A stretch of 64,000 nt of DNA from JAFDZV01 sp048594725 (GCA_048594725.1 JBMDXA010000204.1:1-64000), one strand, 5' to 3'; shown: positions 35,479 to 44,221, numbered from the stretch's first letter. Numbers and translations are program-made. Notes: a model not told the origin generated them from the sequence alone.

Positions 35479-36561
35479 ATGAAATCCGATACTTCCCTTC
35501 AACACTGGCTGGTAATAGGGGCAATGGTATGGTTGTGCTGTGGCTCGCTTGCATGGGCTCAGAACGAAGGCGGTAATAGACCAATCAACCGGCAGAAGTT
35601 TGAGGAGATGGGATACTGGTATGATGGGGTCACGGCGATGAACCGGACACGTTACCCAGTTCTACGGACTCTGCCCCCAGTGCATAGCGGCATGCCTCTC
35701 GATATTCTGGGAGGCTATATCTACATGGACAGCATTGCAAGGTTTGACGCTCACGGGAGCACGTTCAGATCTATTGAGCAAAGCACGAATTTATCCCAGA
35801 ATCACACTTTGAAAGGTCTGGTCAAGTATCTCTATAAACTCACCGACCACGACCCCATCGTATTCCGGCAATACCGTGATGAAGTGGACCTGCATAGATG
35901 GGATCGGTATAAAACTAGTCTGAATTCTATTGCAGAACAGGCCAAGAATATGTTCTTGAAGGTGGCGCCGAACAATGGGTAACGATTGGCTCTCTATTCA
36001 ATGATTTATCCGGATTATATACTGAGGATCAAGGTGACGGGCATAGACTCTGCTGAGCTGAAGAGCCCTATTGTACGGCACAAGTTTCGGGTACGTTGCG
36101 AGATACTCGATACATTAAAGGGGCAAAGGATCAGCACCTGCCCGGATCAACTATTGATGCAGCAGCCTCCTCCTCAAGCTGTAGCCTATACGAATCCTCC
36201 TTGCTTTGAATTCCAATACACGCATAGGAACTATTGGCCGGGCGGCAGCATTCACCAGAGCGACTATCCGTATCAAACGAAAGATCCCGCATTCTCAGTC
36301 GGAGCGGATAGCAGTTTCGCCATGCAGGTGGGACAAGAGGCAATCGTTTTTCTCAGCTATCATGCCTCCGTCGTAGATTCATCATTCGATTACTATGATA
36401 TAGACCTGGAGCCTGAAGCATCATATAACGCATTGCCGGTCATTAACGGGCAGGTTCATGATATCAACAGAGTTTGGTCGAACAGTACGACAATGAGCTA
36501 TCAGGATTGGAGGAACCGTTTCTTCCGGCTTCGCGAAAAGATACTCACCCAAACCTATTGA
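35479..36561 (+). pseudogene. Secreted protein gene split by an in-frame stop codon
   Basis: Two open segments in the same frame, 35479-35982 and 35986-36561, are separated only by TAA (35980-35982) and one CGA codon. Part 1 has a signal peptide (MKSDTSLQHWLVIGAMVWLCCGSLAWAQ) and about 140 mature residues. Part 2 begins RLALYSMIYPDYILRIKVTGID with no ribosome-binding site or signal peptide of its own and continues as a beta-rich domain (KFRVRCEILDTLKG, VGQEAIVFLSYH). Read together, they make a secreted protein of about 360 residues of unknown family. The TAA may be a nonsense mutation, a read-through site or a sequencing error. The gene is in the low-GC island between the CHAT unit and the recombinase remnant. 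Confidence 0.65.
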
Positions 36562-36639
36562 AGCCCTACTCAGCGCTCTCAGGCCCAACTGAGAACTACT
36601 CAGCTGACTCCTCTATCCCTTGTACATGACTGTGACACT

Positions 36640-36744
36640 CTACGAGCCCAAATGCTCCATCAACGGAGCGCGTTTGCCGTGGTGGTATATGTCCAGGTAG
36701 AGCGAACGATCGTCGCCCCTTAGCTTCTTCTCCCGGACCTTCAT
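36640..36744 (-). pseudogene. Remnant of a tyrosine recombinase (Arm DNA-binding N-terminus)
   Basis: A 34-residue open stretch, MKVREKKLRGDDRSLYLDIY followed by HHGKRAPLMEHLG, strongly resembles the N-terminal Arm DNA-binding domain of Bacteroidetes-type integrases (pattern: R-x-K-K-L-x-D-G-x-x-S-L-Y-L-D-I-Y-x-x-G-K-R-x-x-E-x-L). A stop follows and no catalytic domain is found downstream. It is therefore a truncated mobile-element integrase at the edge of the low-GC island. The segment just upstream contains the 16-bp inverted repeat at 36798-36848. Confidence 0.7.
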
Positions 36745-36797
36745 GCTGATGCAGCAGATTGCTTCGGCATAGCCTCCCCGTTTGCGGCCTTCACTGG

Positions 36798-36848
36798 TAT
36801 AGTCATTGTTTCCCGGGCGCAGGGAACGCTCAGGAAACAATGACTATA
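36798..36848. repeat. Perfect 16-bp inverted repeat
   Basis: TATAGTCATTGTTTCC (36798-36813) and its exact complement (36833-36848) flank 19 nt. The repeat lies between the integrase remnant and the 3' end of the dCTP deaminase-family gene. It could be a recombination site, an element end or an RNA hairpin; there is no T-tract. Confidence 0.75.
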
Positions 36849-36866
36849 AACGGGAGGGAACTGGCA

Positions 36867-36894
36867 CCGGGCGGGATCAATCGATTCCGCCCGG
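36867..36894 (-). terminator. Probable terminator hairpin after the dCTP deaminase gene
   Basis: A 12-bp stem (36867-36878 with 36883-36894, one mismatch) with a 4-nt loop, 7 bp beyond the minus-strand stop at 36901. It is GC-rich and lacks a T-tract. Confidence 0.5.
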
Positions 36895-36900
36895 GCGATA

Positions 36901-37479
36901 TTATTCCGTGGTGACTTTGCTGTCAACTTCGATGAACAACTTCTGCTCGAAGTTCTTCCACATCATGCTTTCCACCGGCTTATTGGAGCGGCCGTTATAC
37001 TTGGCGCTCCCCTTCACGTTGTACGGGACTTCCACATTGTTGCTGGTGGTGAAGTAGATGAGCTGTCCCACCGGCATGCCGGCATACACGCGGATCGGCT
37101 GCTTGACGGAGATCTCCAGAGTCCAGTGATTGCAGAAGCCCACATCCCCCTTGCCGGCGGTGGCATGGATATCGATGCCGAGACGTCCGACGCTGCTCTT
37201 CCCCTCCAGGAAGGGAACATGCCGGTGCGACTCGGTGTACTCCATCGTCACGCCGAGGTAGAAACGCTCCGGGGTCAGCACAAAGCCATCCTCCGGAATG
37301 CGGAACGTGGTGATCTGATTATGCTTGCGGGCATCGAGAACTTCCTCGTCGTAGATGGCGAGGTGTTCGCCGAGATGGACGTCGTAGCTGTTGCTCCCGA
37401 GACGGTCGCGGCGGAACGGTTCGATGATGATTTCACCCCGCTCGATGGCGGAAAGAATGTCGGTGTCGGAGAGGATCAT
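36901..37479 (-). CDS. dcd: dCTP deaminase family protein
   Basis: A 192-residue cytosolic enzyme of the Dcd/dUTPase fold, which deaminates dCTP to supply dUTP/dUMP for thymidylate synthesis. The key segments are present: LGSNSYDVHLGEHL near residue 27-40, the substrate loop FLEGKSSVGRLGIDIH (90-105), the catalytic glutamate E122 in HWTLEISV, and the C-terminal YNVKGSAKYNG followed by a lysine-rich tail. The length agrees with the family. Sequence alone does not tell whether it releases dUTP or, as the bifunctional relatives do, dUMP. It is probably monocistronic; a hairpin follows. No Shine-Dalgarno sequence is visible before the ATG. Confidence 0.93.
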   Translation of the reverse strand: MILSDTDILSAIERGEIIIEPFRRDRLGSNSYDVHLGEHLAIYDEEVLDARKHNQITTFRIPEDGFVLTPERFYLGVTMEYTESHRHVPFLEGKSSVGRLGIDIHATAGKGDVGFCNHWTLEISVKQPIRVYAGMPVGQLIYFTTSNNVEVPYNVKGSAKYNGRSNKPVESMMWKNFEQKLFIEVDSKVTTE

Positions 37480-38147
37480 GTATGTTGGAAATCAGAGACT
37501 GTATCGGGAAGATGCTCATTCGGGGCGAGACCGCGCAGGCGGCCGGCAGTCCGTCAAAAACAGGGGCATCCGGTACTTTTTGCCCGTCGTGAGATCTGAC
37601 GGGCGGTTGTGAGGCCGGGACAAAGTTCGTCGAATGAGAGTTCATGGGCAACACCAACCGCGAATCTTCACGAATCGTGGTGGATGGGAGTCAGGGCGGT
37701 GACGCTGGAATCGTAGCGAACAGTCAGAAATCATCGCGAATGATACAGGGAATTGTGGAACTCATCAGGCCGGCGCGGTCTCGCCCTGATCTTAGCAAAT
37801 GGAGGCCGGGGCGGTGACGCTGGGATTGTAGCGAACATTCAGAAATCATCGCGAATGGTACAGGGAATTGTAGATCTCATCAGGCTGGTACGGCATCTGC
37901 CTGATCCTGACGGATGAGTGCGCGATCTGGGATTTGCATCGGGTAAGTCAGAGGTGTATCGTTCCGGCTGGTACTCGGTATCGCAAGCTATGAACGGACG
38001 ACTACTGCCGATGGAGCAGGCCAGCCGGCCCTGATCGGTGAAGGCCCTCCATACCGGCCTTCGGTACAAGCCTGTGCGATCCCTGAACCACTATCTATGG
38101 CCGCCGCAGGGGGCGGACTATCAGCTACCAACTACTAACTATCTACC
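37480..38147. other. Intergenic region with a tandem duplication
   Basis: About 670 bp with no gene I can support. The main content is two imperfect 115-bp tandem copies at 37696-37810 and 37811-about 37910 (listed separately). The rest has no recognisable signal. Confidence 0.5.
37696..37910. repeat. Two imperfect tandem copies of a 115-bp non-coding unit
   Basis: Both copies start GCGGTGACGCTGG, share most of their first 75 bases (including AGAAATCATCGCGAATG and TACAGGGAATTGT), and end in a small hairpin. The hairpin is ATCAGG/CCTGAT in copy 1 (37764-37790) and ATCAGGC/GCCTGAT in copy 2 (37879-37905). The loops differ while the stems are kept, which suggests an RNA structure. Confidence 0.7.
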
Positions 38148-38717
38148 ATGCTCTATCGCATCGGGGTATTCGGGTCGGCCACGAACGACCGGCCGGAACT
38201 GAGGGAGACGGCGCTGCGGCTCGGCAGGGCCATTGCGGAGCAGGGGGCCGGGGTTATCACCGGCGGATGCAGCGGCCTTCCCTATCTGGCGGCACGAGGG
38301 GCCTGGGAGGCGGGAGGCGAGGTGTGGGGGTTCTCGCCGGTGCGCAACCGGCAGGAGCAGGGAAAATATGTGCCGGAGGATGACCTCTCGGTCTACTCGC
38401 GGCTGATCTACGTGCCGGAGAGTTTCCCGCTGTCCGGCGACTTCAAGGCGAGCAAGCAATACCGGAATATCATCTCCACGGCTACCTGCGATGCGGGAAT
38501 CATCATCGCCGGGCGCTGGGGTACCTTGAACGAGTTCACCAACCTCGTGGCGTTCGGCAAGCCGGCGGGAGTGCTGGCCGGAAGCCGGGATGTTGCCGAT
38601 GCGCTGCCGGAACTGCTACGGAACATCGGCGAAGAGGCAGAGGCAAAGACCATTTTCGAGAGCGATCCGGAACGGCTGGCCGCGGCGGTGCTCGCGGAAC
38701 TGCGATCGCGGGAGTGA
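38148..38717 (+). CDS. LOG-like / TIGR00725-type nucleotide-binding protein
   Basis: A 189-residue Rossmann-like protein. The opening RIGVFGSATNDRPEL, the phosphate loop VITGGCSGLPYLAARGAWEAGG, the segment VWGFSPVRN and the late motif GRWGTLNEFTNLVAFGKP place it with the TIGR00725/LOG (putative lysine decarboxylase) family. Related proteins cleave cytokinin-type nucleotides to free base and ribose phosphate or bind nucleotide messengers. The strict PGGxGTxxE motif is altered to A-G-R-W-G-T-L-N-E, typical of the TIGR00725 branch, so catalytic activity is uncertain. It is convergent with the M48 protease gene and separated from it by a shared hairpin terminator. Confidence 0.82.
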   Translation: MLYRIGVFGSATNDRPELRETALRLGRAIAEQGAGVITGGCSGLPYLAARGAWEAGGEVWGFSPVRNRQEQGKYVPEDDLSVYSRLIYVPESFPLSGDFKASKQYRNIISTATCDAGIIIAGRWGTLNEFTNLVAFGKPAGVLAGSRDVADALPELLRNIGEEAEAKTIFESDPERLAAAVLAELRSRE

Positions 38718-38781
38718 TAAGGGGGAGCACGAAGGGGCCGTATGTGCTACAGGCCATGCTACCATCCTCATACTAACAGCA

Positions 38782-38804
38782 GCGGCCCGCCGAAGGCGGG
38801 CCGC
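38782..38804. terminator. Bidirectional hairpin between convergent genes
   Basis: A perfect 10-bp stem (GCGGCCCGCC / GGCGGGCCGC) with a 3-nt GAA loop lies between the stop codons at 38717 (+) and 38837 (-). Its symmetry lets it serve both strands, although neither side has a T-tract. Confidence 0.7.
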
Positions 38805-38836
38805 ACCGGTATCATCTGCGCTACAATCGGAAGGTC

Positions 38837-40321
38837 TTACTCCACCTGCTTCAGATAGCTTCCGGCCTCCACCTGATCGGCTGCCTGCCGCTGGTTCATG
38901 ATGGCAAGCTCGCTCACCGGTACACCGGCTCCCGTGCTCACCAGATCCTGGAACTCATCGGTACGGGGAGCCTGGAACACATCCAGACGGTTCGGCGTCA
39001 CCGCAAGCACCGAGGAGTTGGTCACCTCGGCAAAGGTGTTGAACATGCTCTGGAACGTGGAGCTGTAGGCGCTGTATCGGGCCTGGGTGGAATACCCGTG
39101 GAATGCAAAGAGCACCTGCCCCTGCGGCGTGCTCTTCCTGATGAAATAGCTCATCGCCCTCAGCTTCGAACCATCCTCCAGCGGGATATCGCTCACCAAC
39201 CGGTACGCCGAAAGCCCGTTGATGGTACCGGCCTGGCTCTCGATCACCGTGGCGCCGTTGGCGCTGACGAACGACTGCGCAGCGGTCTGCGGGTTGGCAT
39301 CCGCCAGAGTGGTCAGGATAGCCGCCGCATCATCGGCATTGGATGGGGCCAGCTGCACCTGCGTGGCGAAGTTCCCCACAACCCAGCCGCTCGGCACATT
39401 GAACTGGAACCGAAGGTCGGGATGATAAAAGGTACCCCCCTGCACGAAACCGTGGCGCGGGTTCTGGCCGTAGACGATCGCGTCAAGGCGGGGAACGAAC
39501 GCCGCTGCATTGGTTCCCTTGGTCTCATCGCCCGGGAACTGCGCGGCATACTGGGCCGCCAGCTGAAGCACCGTCTGCTCGCGCTCGGCGGGGTCCGGAT
39601 GGGTGCTGGCCCAATCCGGCAAGGCTCCCCCCTGCTGCTGGTCGGAGATGCGCTTCAGGGTATTGAAGAACTTGGAGCCCTCGCCGGCCTGGTATCCCAG
39701 CTTGGTAGCGTATTTGACACCAAGCTCGTCCGCCTGGCGCTCGTCATCACGGCCGTACTTCAGGAACAGAAGCTGGAGGCCGGTTTCCACCGCGCCGAGG
39801 AAGGGCTGGATATCCTCGAAGATGACCGATCCTATCCCCACACCCAGTCCGGCAAGCTGCGAGCTGGTATACTGCCGGGCGGTATGGCGGGCGGTGACAT
39901 GGCCGATCTCATGACCGATCACCACCGCCAGCTGCGCCTCGTTCTGGATATAGGCGAGTAATCCGCGCGTCACATAGACATATCCGCCCGGCAGCGCAAA
40001 CGCGTTGACGACGGGGGAATCGAGCACCCGGAACGTCCAGGGGAGCGTGGGGTCCTCCGAGGAGGCAGCCAGGACCCGCCCCAGACTATCCACATACTGC
40101 GCAACCGCCTGATCCTCGTACACTCCGTATTCGGCGACGATCTGGGCATCCCCCTGCTGTCCGAGTGCTATTTCATCGGCACGGGAAAGGAGCGAAAACT
40201 CCTTCTCGCCGGTGGCAGGGTTGGTTACGCAACCGCTCAATCCTCCGGCAATGGCTATAAACGGGAGAAGCCAGCCTGCAACCGGCATCTTCCTGCGTAC
40301 AGAGCTACCTTGATTCTTCAT
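38837..40321 (-). CDS. M48 family metalloprotease lipoprotein
   Basis: A 494-residue periplasm-facing zinc protease. The lipoprotein signal has the lipobox L-S-G-C with lipidated C31. The M48 domain (about residues 45-260) carries the zinc motif H137-E-I-G-H141 (VVIGHEIGHVTARH) and third ligand E194 in ERQADELG, with VNAFALPGGYVYV as the substrate-groove strand, as in BepA and Oma1-like enzymes. A 200-residue C-terminal domain (LRFQFNVPSGWVVGN, RAMSYFIRKSTPQGQVLFAFHG) replaces the TPR repeats of BepA. It probably takes part in outer-membrane protein quality control; this is by family analogy. It is convergent with the LOG-like gene. Confidence 0.92.
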   Translation of the reverse strand: MKNQGSSVRRKMPVAGWLLPFIAIAGGLSGCVTNPATGEKEFSLLSRADEIALGQQGDAQIVAEYGVYEDQAVAQYVDSLGRVLAASSEDPTLPWTFRVLDSPVVNAFALPGGYVYVTRGLLAYIQNEAQLAVVIGHEIGHVTARHTARQYTSSQLAGLGVGIGSVIFEDIQPFLGAVETGLQLLFLKYGRDDERQADELGVKYATKLGYQAGEGSKFFNTLKRISDQQQGGALPDWASTHPDPAEREQTVLQLAAQYAAQFPGDETKGTNAAAFVPRLDAIVYGQNPRHGFVQGGTFYHPDLRFQFNVPSGWVVGNFATQVQLAPSNADDAAAILTTLADANPQTAAQSFVSANGATVIESQAGTINGLSAYRLVSDIPLEDGSKLRAMSYFIRKSTPQGQVLFAFHGYSTQARYSAYSSTFQSMFNTFAEVTNSSVLAVTPNRLDVFQAPRTDEFQDLVSTGAGVPVSELAIMNQRQAADQVEAGSYLKQVE

Positions 40322-40897
40322 TGATTACCTCGCAATACCTGCTGTCGATAGAAGTGCAATTCAATATTGAGCCTTCCCCCTGCAATCAGGCTGCCAAATT
40401 TTCCGATGAGAGTTTCGGGAAGGCTCCCGAGGGTCCGGTTCCGGTAGGCGCCATACCTCCCACCACGACGGATGAGCCCGGATCTCCCAGTGGTTCCCTC
40501 GGAGTATACCAGCGGTTGCAAGGTTTAGTGCTCCGGCAGCTCGTTGATTTCAATGGCGCTCCGGAGGTAGTATCCGTTCGATTCCCCTCCCCCGGATTCC
40601 ACGGGAGGTCTACCGGACAGGCATACCAGGAACGGTCATCTCCGGATTCTACCTCCCTTTTGTTGTTCTCCCGCTTATATCTGATGGCCCCAGTGTGATC
40701 GTGGCGATAGCGCCCGCGCTCCCCGAACGCATATCCCAGCCGCCGCGAAATGATCGGGATGATAGCACGGGGGAGATCGGATCGGCCGGCCGCTTTCTCC
40801 CATTCGCCTCCTCCCCTTTATCATCCCTCTGGCGGATTTCCTATCTTCGCCGGCACAACAGAACAACTCCTACCGGACTTATATCGTGGAGCACGCA
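40322..40897. other. Divergent intergenic region
   Basis: About 570 bp upstream of both the M48 protease and the IolB-like gene. Short open frames exist but show no ribosome-binding site or protein-like composition. I see no specific element apart from the GGAG ribosome-binding site of the downstream gene. Confidence 0.4.
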
Positions 40898-41683
40898 ATG
40901 TCGGCAGATCAGTGGGTGGTCAGAAATACCGCATCGGTAAAGGGACGGAACATCGTCATCACGCCGGAGAACAGCGAGTTCAAATTCATCTCGGCGGGAC
41001 GGATCATTCTTGACGGGGATACGCCATCGGTCACCGCACGGAACGAAGGGGCCGAAACCACTCTTCTGGTGCTGCACGGCGCCGGCCGGGTGCGCGTTGC
41101 GGGCCAGAGCTACGAGGTCTCCCGTCTCGACGGCGTGTACATCCCGCGCGGCGAGGAGTTCACCGTGGAGACCGATGGTACGCTCGACATCTTCGAGGGA
41201 AGCGCCCCCACGGAGCTTTCCTTCCCGGCAGCCCATGTGCGGCACGAGGAGGCGAAGAATCAGGAGGGGATGCATCTGAAGGTGGGAGCCGAGCCCTACT
41301 ACCGCGACATCTATAAATCGATCGCCGATAACGTGCAGGGGGGAAAGCTGATGACCGGCGTCACCATGTCCGCCCCCGGCAACTGGACCAGCTGGCCGCC
41401 GCACGAGCACGCGGCAACCCAGGAGGAGCTCTACCTCTTCTTCGACATGCCACGGTTCGGCACGCAGTACGTCTACACCGACCCGAAGACGCCGGAGCTT
41501 ATCACGCCGGTCTATGAAGATGATGCCGTGGTGATCGTCAAGGGCTACCACCCGAACGTGGCAGTGCCCGGCTACCCCATCAATTTCGCGTGGCTCCTCT
41601 GCTCGCTGGAGGACATCACCTGGCGGAAGCTGGGCGGGGTGAATGTGCAGCCGGAATTTCTGATGGAGACGGGGTTGCGGTAG
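40898..41683 (+). CDS. 5-deoxy-glucuronate isomerase (IolB)-like bicupin
   Basis: A 261-residue bicupin from ATG 40898 (GGAG 6 nt upstream; an in-frame GTG at 40886 is less likely). The C-terminal half has the strongest family signature, TSWPPHEHAATQEELYLFF, then QYVYTDPKTPELITPVYEDD and VVIVKGYHPNVAVPGYPINF. This contains the cupin metal residues (H, H, E and a later H) seen in IolB and KduI. IolB isomerises 5-deoxy-glucuronate in myo-inositol breakdown. No other iol genes are nearby, so it is an orphan and could act on a related uronate. A long imperfect hairpin at 41753 ends the transcript. Confidence 0.85.
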   Translation: MSADQWVVRNTASVKGRNIVITPENSEFKFISAGRIILDGDTPSVTARNEGAETTLLVLHGAGRVRVAGQSYEVSRLDGVYIPRGEEFTVETDGTLDIFEGSAPTELSFPAAHVRHEEAKNQEGMHLKVGAEPYYRDIYKSIADNVQGGKLMTGVTMSAPGNWTSWPPHEHAATQEELYLFFDMPRFGTQYVYTDPKTPELITPVYEDDAVVIVKGYHPNVAVPGYPINFAWLLCSLEDITWRKLGGVNVQPEFLMETGLR

Positions 41684-41752
41684 CAGGTACCTTGATCGAT
41701 CTACACGCAGTGACTCCGTCGATAATCCGGGATGGTATTTGGATAGACGGAG

Positions 41753-41807
41753 AACCAGAACCGCCCCAGCACAAACCGAATGAGGTTTGAATTGGGGCGG
41801 TCTGGTT
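41753..41807. terminator. Long imperfect hairpin between convergent genes
   Basis: Arms from 41753 and to 41807 pair over about 20 bp (AACCAGA-CCGCCCCA with TGGGGCGGTCTGGTT, then CAAACC with GGTTTG) with a 3-nt internal mismatch and one bulge, closing a 6-nt loop. It lies between the stops at 41683 (+) and 41827 (-) and could end both transcripts. Confidence 0.65.
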
Positions 41808-41826
41808 ATACCGTTTCGAGGCGGAA

Positions 41827-42618
41827 TTACGAATTCAACGCCTGCCGGATGGCTTGCGCTACCGGGGGACGTGTTCCGTGCTCGTCATCAATCCGCAGCT
41901 CCGCATCCTGCCCCCCGAAGAGCAAGGGGGGCTGCGCCATAAACTTCGGATGCCGGCCATGGTGCGGCTGGGCCGCGTGCGCCAGAAACGGATGGCACAA
42001 GTATACCGTGCCGGCGGGGCCCGTTGCCAGGGCCTCTTCGCGGGCCGGCAGGTCGTGAAGTTTGCCCGCCAGTTCCATAAAGGATAAGCCTTCCTCCCCT
42101 GCCGGTTGCAGCACCCGGGCCACGTCCAGATGAGAGCCCACGCGTATCCGGGTCGGCGCATCGCTCTCTTCCACGTCCGAAAAGAGAAACAGCATCAGCA
42201 GCGCCCGCCCGCGGGAGCGGACGTTGACGCGGTAGCTGAAATAATCCAGCGGGTCCGCGCCGGGAAAGCTCGCATCGACATGCCAGCCCGTGTCGCCGGG
42301 GTCCGCGTCGGAGGGGAAACGAACCGGGAACGTCCCCATGCTCCGGCAGGGAACCCATCGGCCGGCACCGACCAGCTGGTCGAATGCCTGATGCAACACG
42401 GGCGTGTTGGCGGCAGCCAGAAAAGGCGGCTGCGTGTACATACCCAGCCGGACAACCGGCCGGGTCCAGGTGCGGGGATCATTGGGGTCCGCCCCGGTAT
42501 CCTGCCACAGGATATCGCGAGCGGCTTCGGCTAGTTCGGCCGAAAAGGCATTGTTGATCCGGACAAATCCATCGTTGACGAACCTTTCCAGTTCCTGGTT
42601 ATGTAAAGCGGTAGGCAT
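41827..42618 (-). CDS. Phytanoyl-CoA dioxygenase (PhyH)-like oxygenase
   Basis: A 263-residue non-haem iron oxygenase of the PhyH family. The opening HNQELERFVNDGFVRINNAF is typical of PhyH proteins (a helix and then the strand before the cupin core). The iron triad is visible as H-x-D in TGWHVDASF and the distal histidine in YLCHPFLAHAAQPH, with an Arg soon after in HGRHPKFMAQPPLL for 2-oxoglutarate. The strand pair RVNVRSRGRALLMLFLFSDV and APTRIRVGSH is also as expected. Such enzymes hydroxylate small molecules; the substrate cannot be deduced. No pathway genes are adjacent. It is a second 2OG-type oxygenase in this window, unrelated in sequence to that at 28121. Confidence 0.88.
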   Translation of the reverse strand: MPTALHNQELERFVNDGFVRINNAFSAELAEAARDILWQDTGADPNDPRTWTRPVVRLGMYTQPPFLAAANTPVLHQAFDQLVGAGRWVPCRSMGTFPVRFPSDADPGDTGWHVDASFPGADPLDYFSYRVNVRSRGRALLMLFLFSDVEESDAPTRIRVGSHLDVARVLQPAGEEGLSFMELAGKLHDLPAREEALATGPAGTVYLCHPFLAHAAQPHHGRHPKFMAQPPLLFGGQDAELRIDDEHGTRPPVAQAIRQALNS

Positions 42619-43114
42619 GGGGTACTACTTCGAATAGGTGAAGGATGATCGTCTGGGCCGTAGCGCCCATCGGGAGGAGCGCGGCCCCTACGATAGCACT
42701 CTGAAGGGAGCAAAGGATGCCGGAGCGCTGGTGTGAAGAATCTTCACGTTTCATGCGTACTTAATGAGTAGGGGGCTCGCCCCGGCAAACGGGTATTATT
42801 GTACTGCCGGCCGGGGCGCAGGGGCAGTATACAGAAATGCCGCTGAGTAACGACCGGTATGACCGGGGATGCCGCGGGTCTCACAGTGCGCCCGTGGATT
42901 CGCGGCAACCAGTTCATTACTATCTCGGGCCCTCCAGAGTTACGAATGCAGTTCCGGGAAAGGAACCATGGTGGCAGCGGCGCGATGGAATGCACGCGAT
43001 GCGCTCGATCACTACCGGGGTGATATACGCATACAGGCACTATCGCAATTATACGTTCCGTTCCCACGAAGCATGGAGCACTCGAAAAATTCCTATCTAG
43101 CGCATGGAGATATT
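42619..43114. other. Intergenic region without a supported gene
   Basis: About 500 bp upstream of the FN3 lipoprotein gene. It includes a short palindrome (GTGAAGAATCTTCAC near 42733) and otherwise nothing I can identify. An in-frame extension of the lipoprotein reading frame up to 42869 is rejected as unlikely coding. Confidence 0.4.
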
Positions 43115-44152
43115 ATGTTCAGCTACTGGCGTTCTACTCTGGCCGCAGGTTTGACCCTACTGGCAATCCCTATACTGGTGGCAGGGCTTTTCCTGATAAG
43201 TGGCTGTACGGAGCTACCTGATAATCCTGCCGCGCCGGAGGATTTTTCTACCGCGCCGCGCCATCTCTGGACCGGGACCGGAAAGTCCGGAGAGATGCAT
43301 GCGCAATGGCAGCCCCCGGTACAGGCGGCCGCCGTGCAGGGGTATCGGGTCTGGCTGTGGACGAGCGATCAACCGGGTCCCGATTCCATTGATCTCCCTT
43401 CATCAACGACATCCCTGACGCAACGGGATATCCGTCACGATGTCCCCTATATCATCCAGGTGGCCGCTATCCTTCCATCGGGGGTTTCGGCAAGGGCCAA
43501 TGTGCTGCATGCGGCTCCCGGTGCTCCTGGATCGCGGCGTACGCCAGCAGCGATGTATGATTGCGGAGGAGATGGCAATGGAGTATCCATTCGATGGTAC
43601 CGCCCCGAGGATACCGTCGGGCTGTATCAATACGAGCTCCGATGGAAGCGGTACGATGCATCCACGTGGCAGTCGAAAACATTTCCGATTCCGAGCGATG
43701 ATTTCGGTGTCCTCGGTGACATGGAACGCCCGATGTATCGCGTCGATGGCCTCGATCCGGATACACCCTACTTCTTCACGGCAGTGATGCATTATCGCAA
43801 TGGCAACTCCGCAATGGCGAGCGTGGCGTGGAGCCATGGCCTGGGACTGGCCGGCAGGGGAACGCCCCCGCAGCCGCCACGCAATCTTACCGCCGCCGCT
43901 GCCGGCCCGCGTTCGGTCCAGCTCCAATGGGATCGTTCTCTCGATGATGGGCCGATCGATTATCGCGTATGGATCAATTGCTACGTCGATCCCGAGGGGC
44001 AAATGGTTTCGGGCGGGAACTCCGGTTCACTCGGCCTGCTTTACGATGATATCCTCCTCCTGCATGACCGCGCATCGTATAGCTTCCTTGTAACGGCGGT
44101 TCGCTACGGAGTTGAATCGGCACCCATACAAGTGAGTGTTCCTCTCGAGTAA
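43115..44152 (+). CDS. Lipoprotein with fibronectin type III domains
   Basis: A 345-residue lipoprotein from ATG 43115, with GGAG 5 nt upstream. The hydrophobic signal TLLAIPILVAGLFLIS leads to the lipobox I-S-G-C. Three beta-sandwich modules follow (about residues 45-130, 140-235 and 250-345). Their features are typical FN3 ones: a Trp in the second strand (WTGTGKSGEMHAQW, VSIRWYRPED, SVQLQWDRS) and a Tyr or Leu in the later strands (YQYELRWKRYD, VDGLDPDTPYFFTAVM, RASYSFLVTAVRYG). It is probably outer-membrane attached and binds partners; nothing enzymatic is visible. A rho-independent terminator follows directly. Confidence 0.82.
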   Translation: MFSYWRSTLAAGLTLLAIPILVAGLFLISGCTELPDNPAAPEDFSTAPRHLWTGTGKSGEMHAQWQPPVQAAAVQGYRVWLWTSDQPGPDSIDLPSSTTSLTQRDIRHDVPYIIQVAAILPSGVSARANVLHAAPGAPGSRRTPAAMYDCGGDGNGVSIRWYRPEDTVGLYQYELRWKRYDASTWQSKTFPIPSDDFGVLGDMERPMYRVDGLDPDTPYFFTAVMHYRNGNSAMASVAWSHGLGLAGRGTPPQPPRNLTAAAAGPRSVQLQWDRSLDDGPIDYRVWINCYVDPEGQMVSGGNSGSLGLLYDDILLLHDRASYSFLVTAVRYGVESAPIQVSVPLE

Positions 44153-44183
44153 TACCAGAGCGGAAGCGGCCATACCAGATCGA

Positions 44184-44221
44184 GGGCACCGGAATCATCG
44201 TACTCCGGTGCCCTTCTTTTT
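44184..44221 (+). terminator. Rho-independent terminator after the FN3 lipoprotein gene
   Basis: A perfect 10-bp stem (GGGCACCGGA 44184-44193 with TCCGGTGCCC 44204-44213) with a 10-nt loop is followed by TTCTTTTT. It lies 31 bp after the stop codon. Confidence 0.92.

Noticed and set aside
35986..36561. Second half of the split secreted-protein gene as an independent gene
   Set aside because: It is in phase with the first half, has no ribosome-binding site and begins in the middle of a strand pattern.
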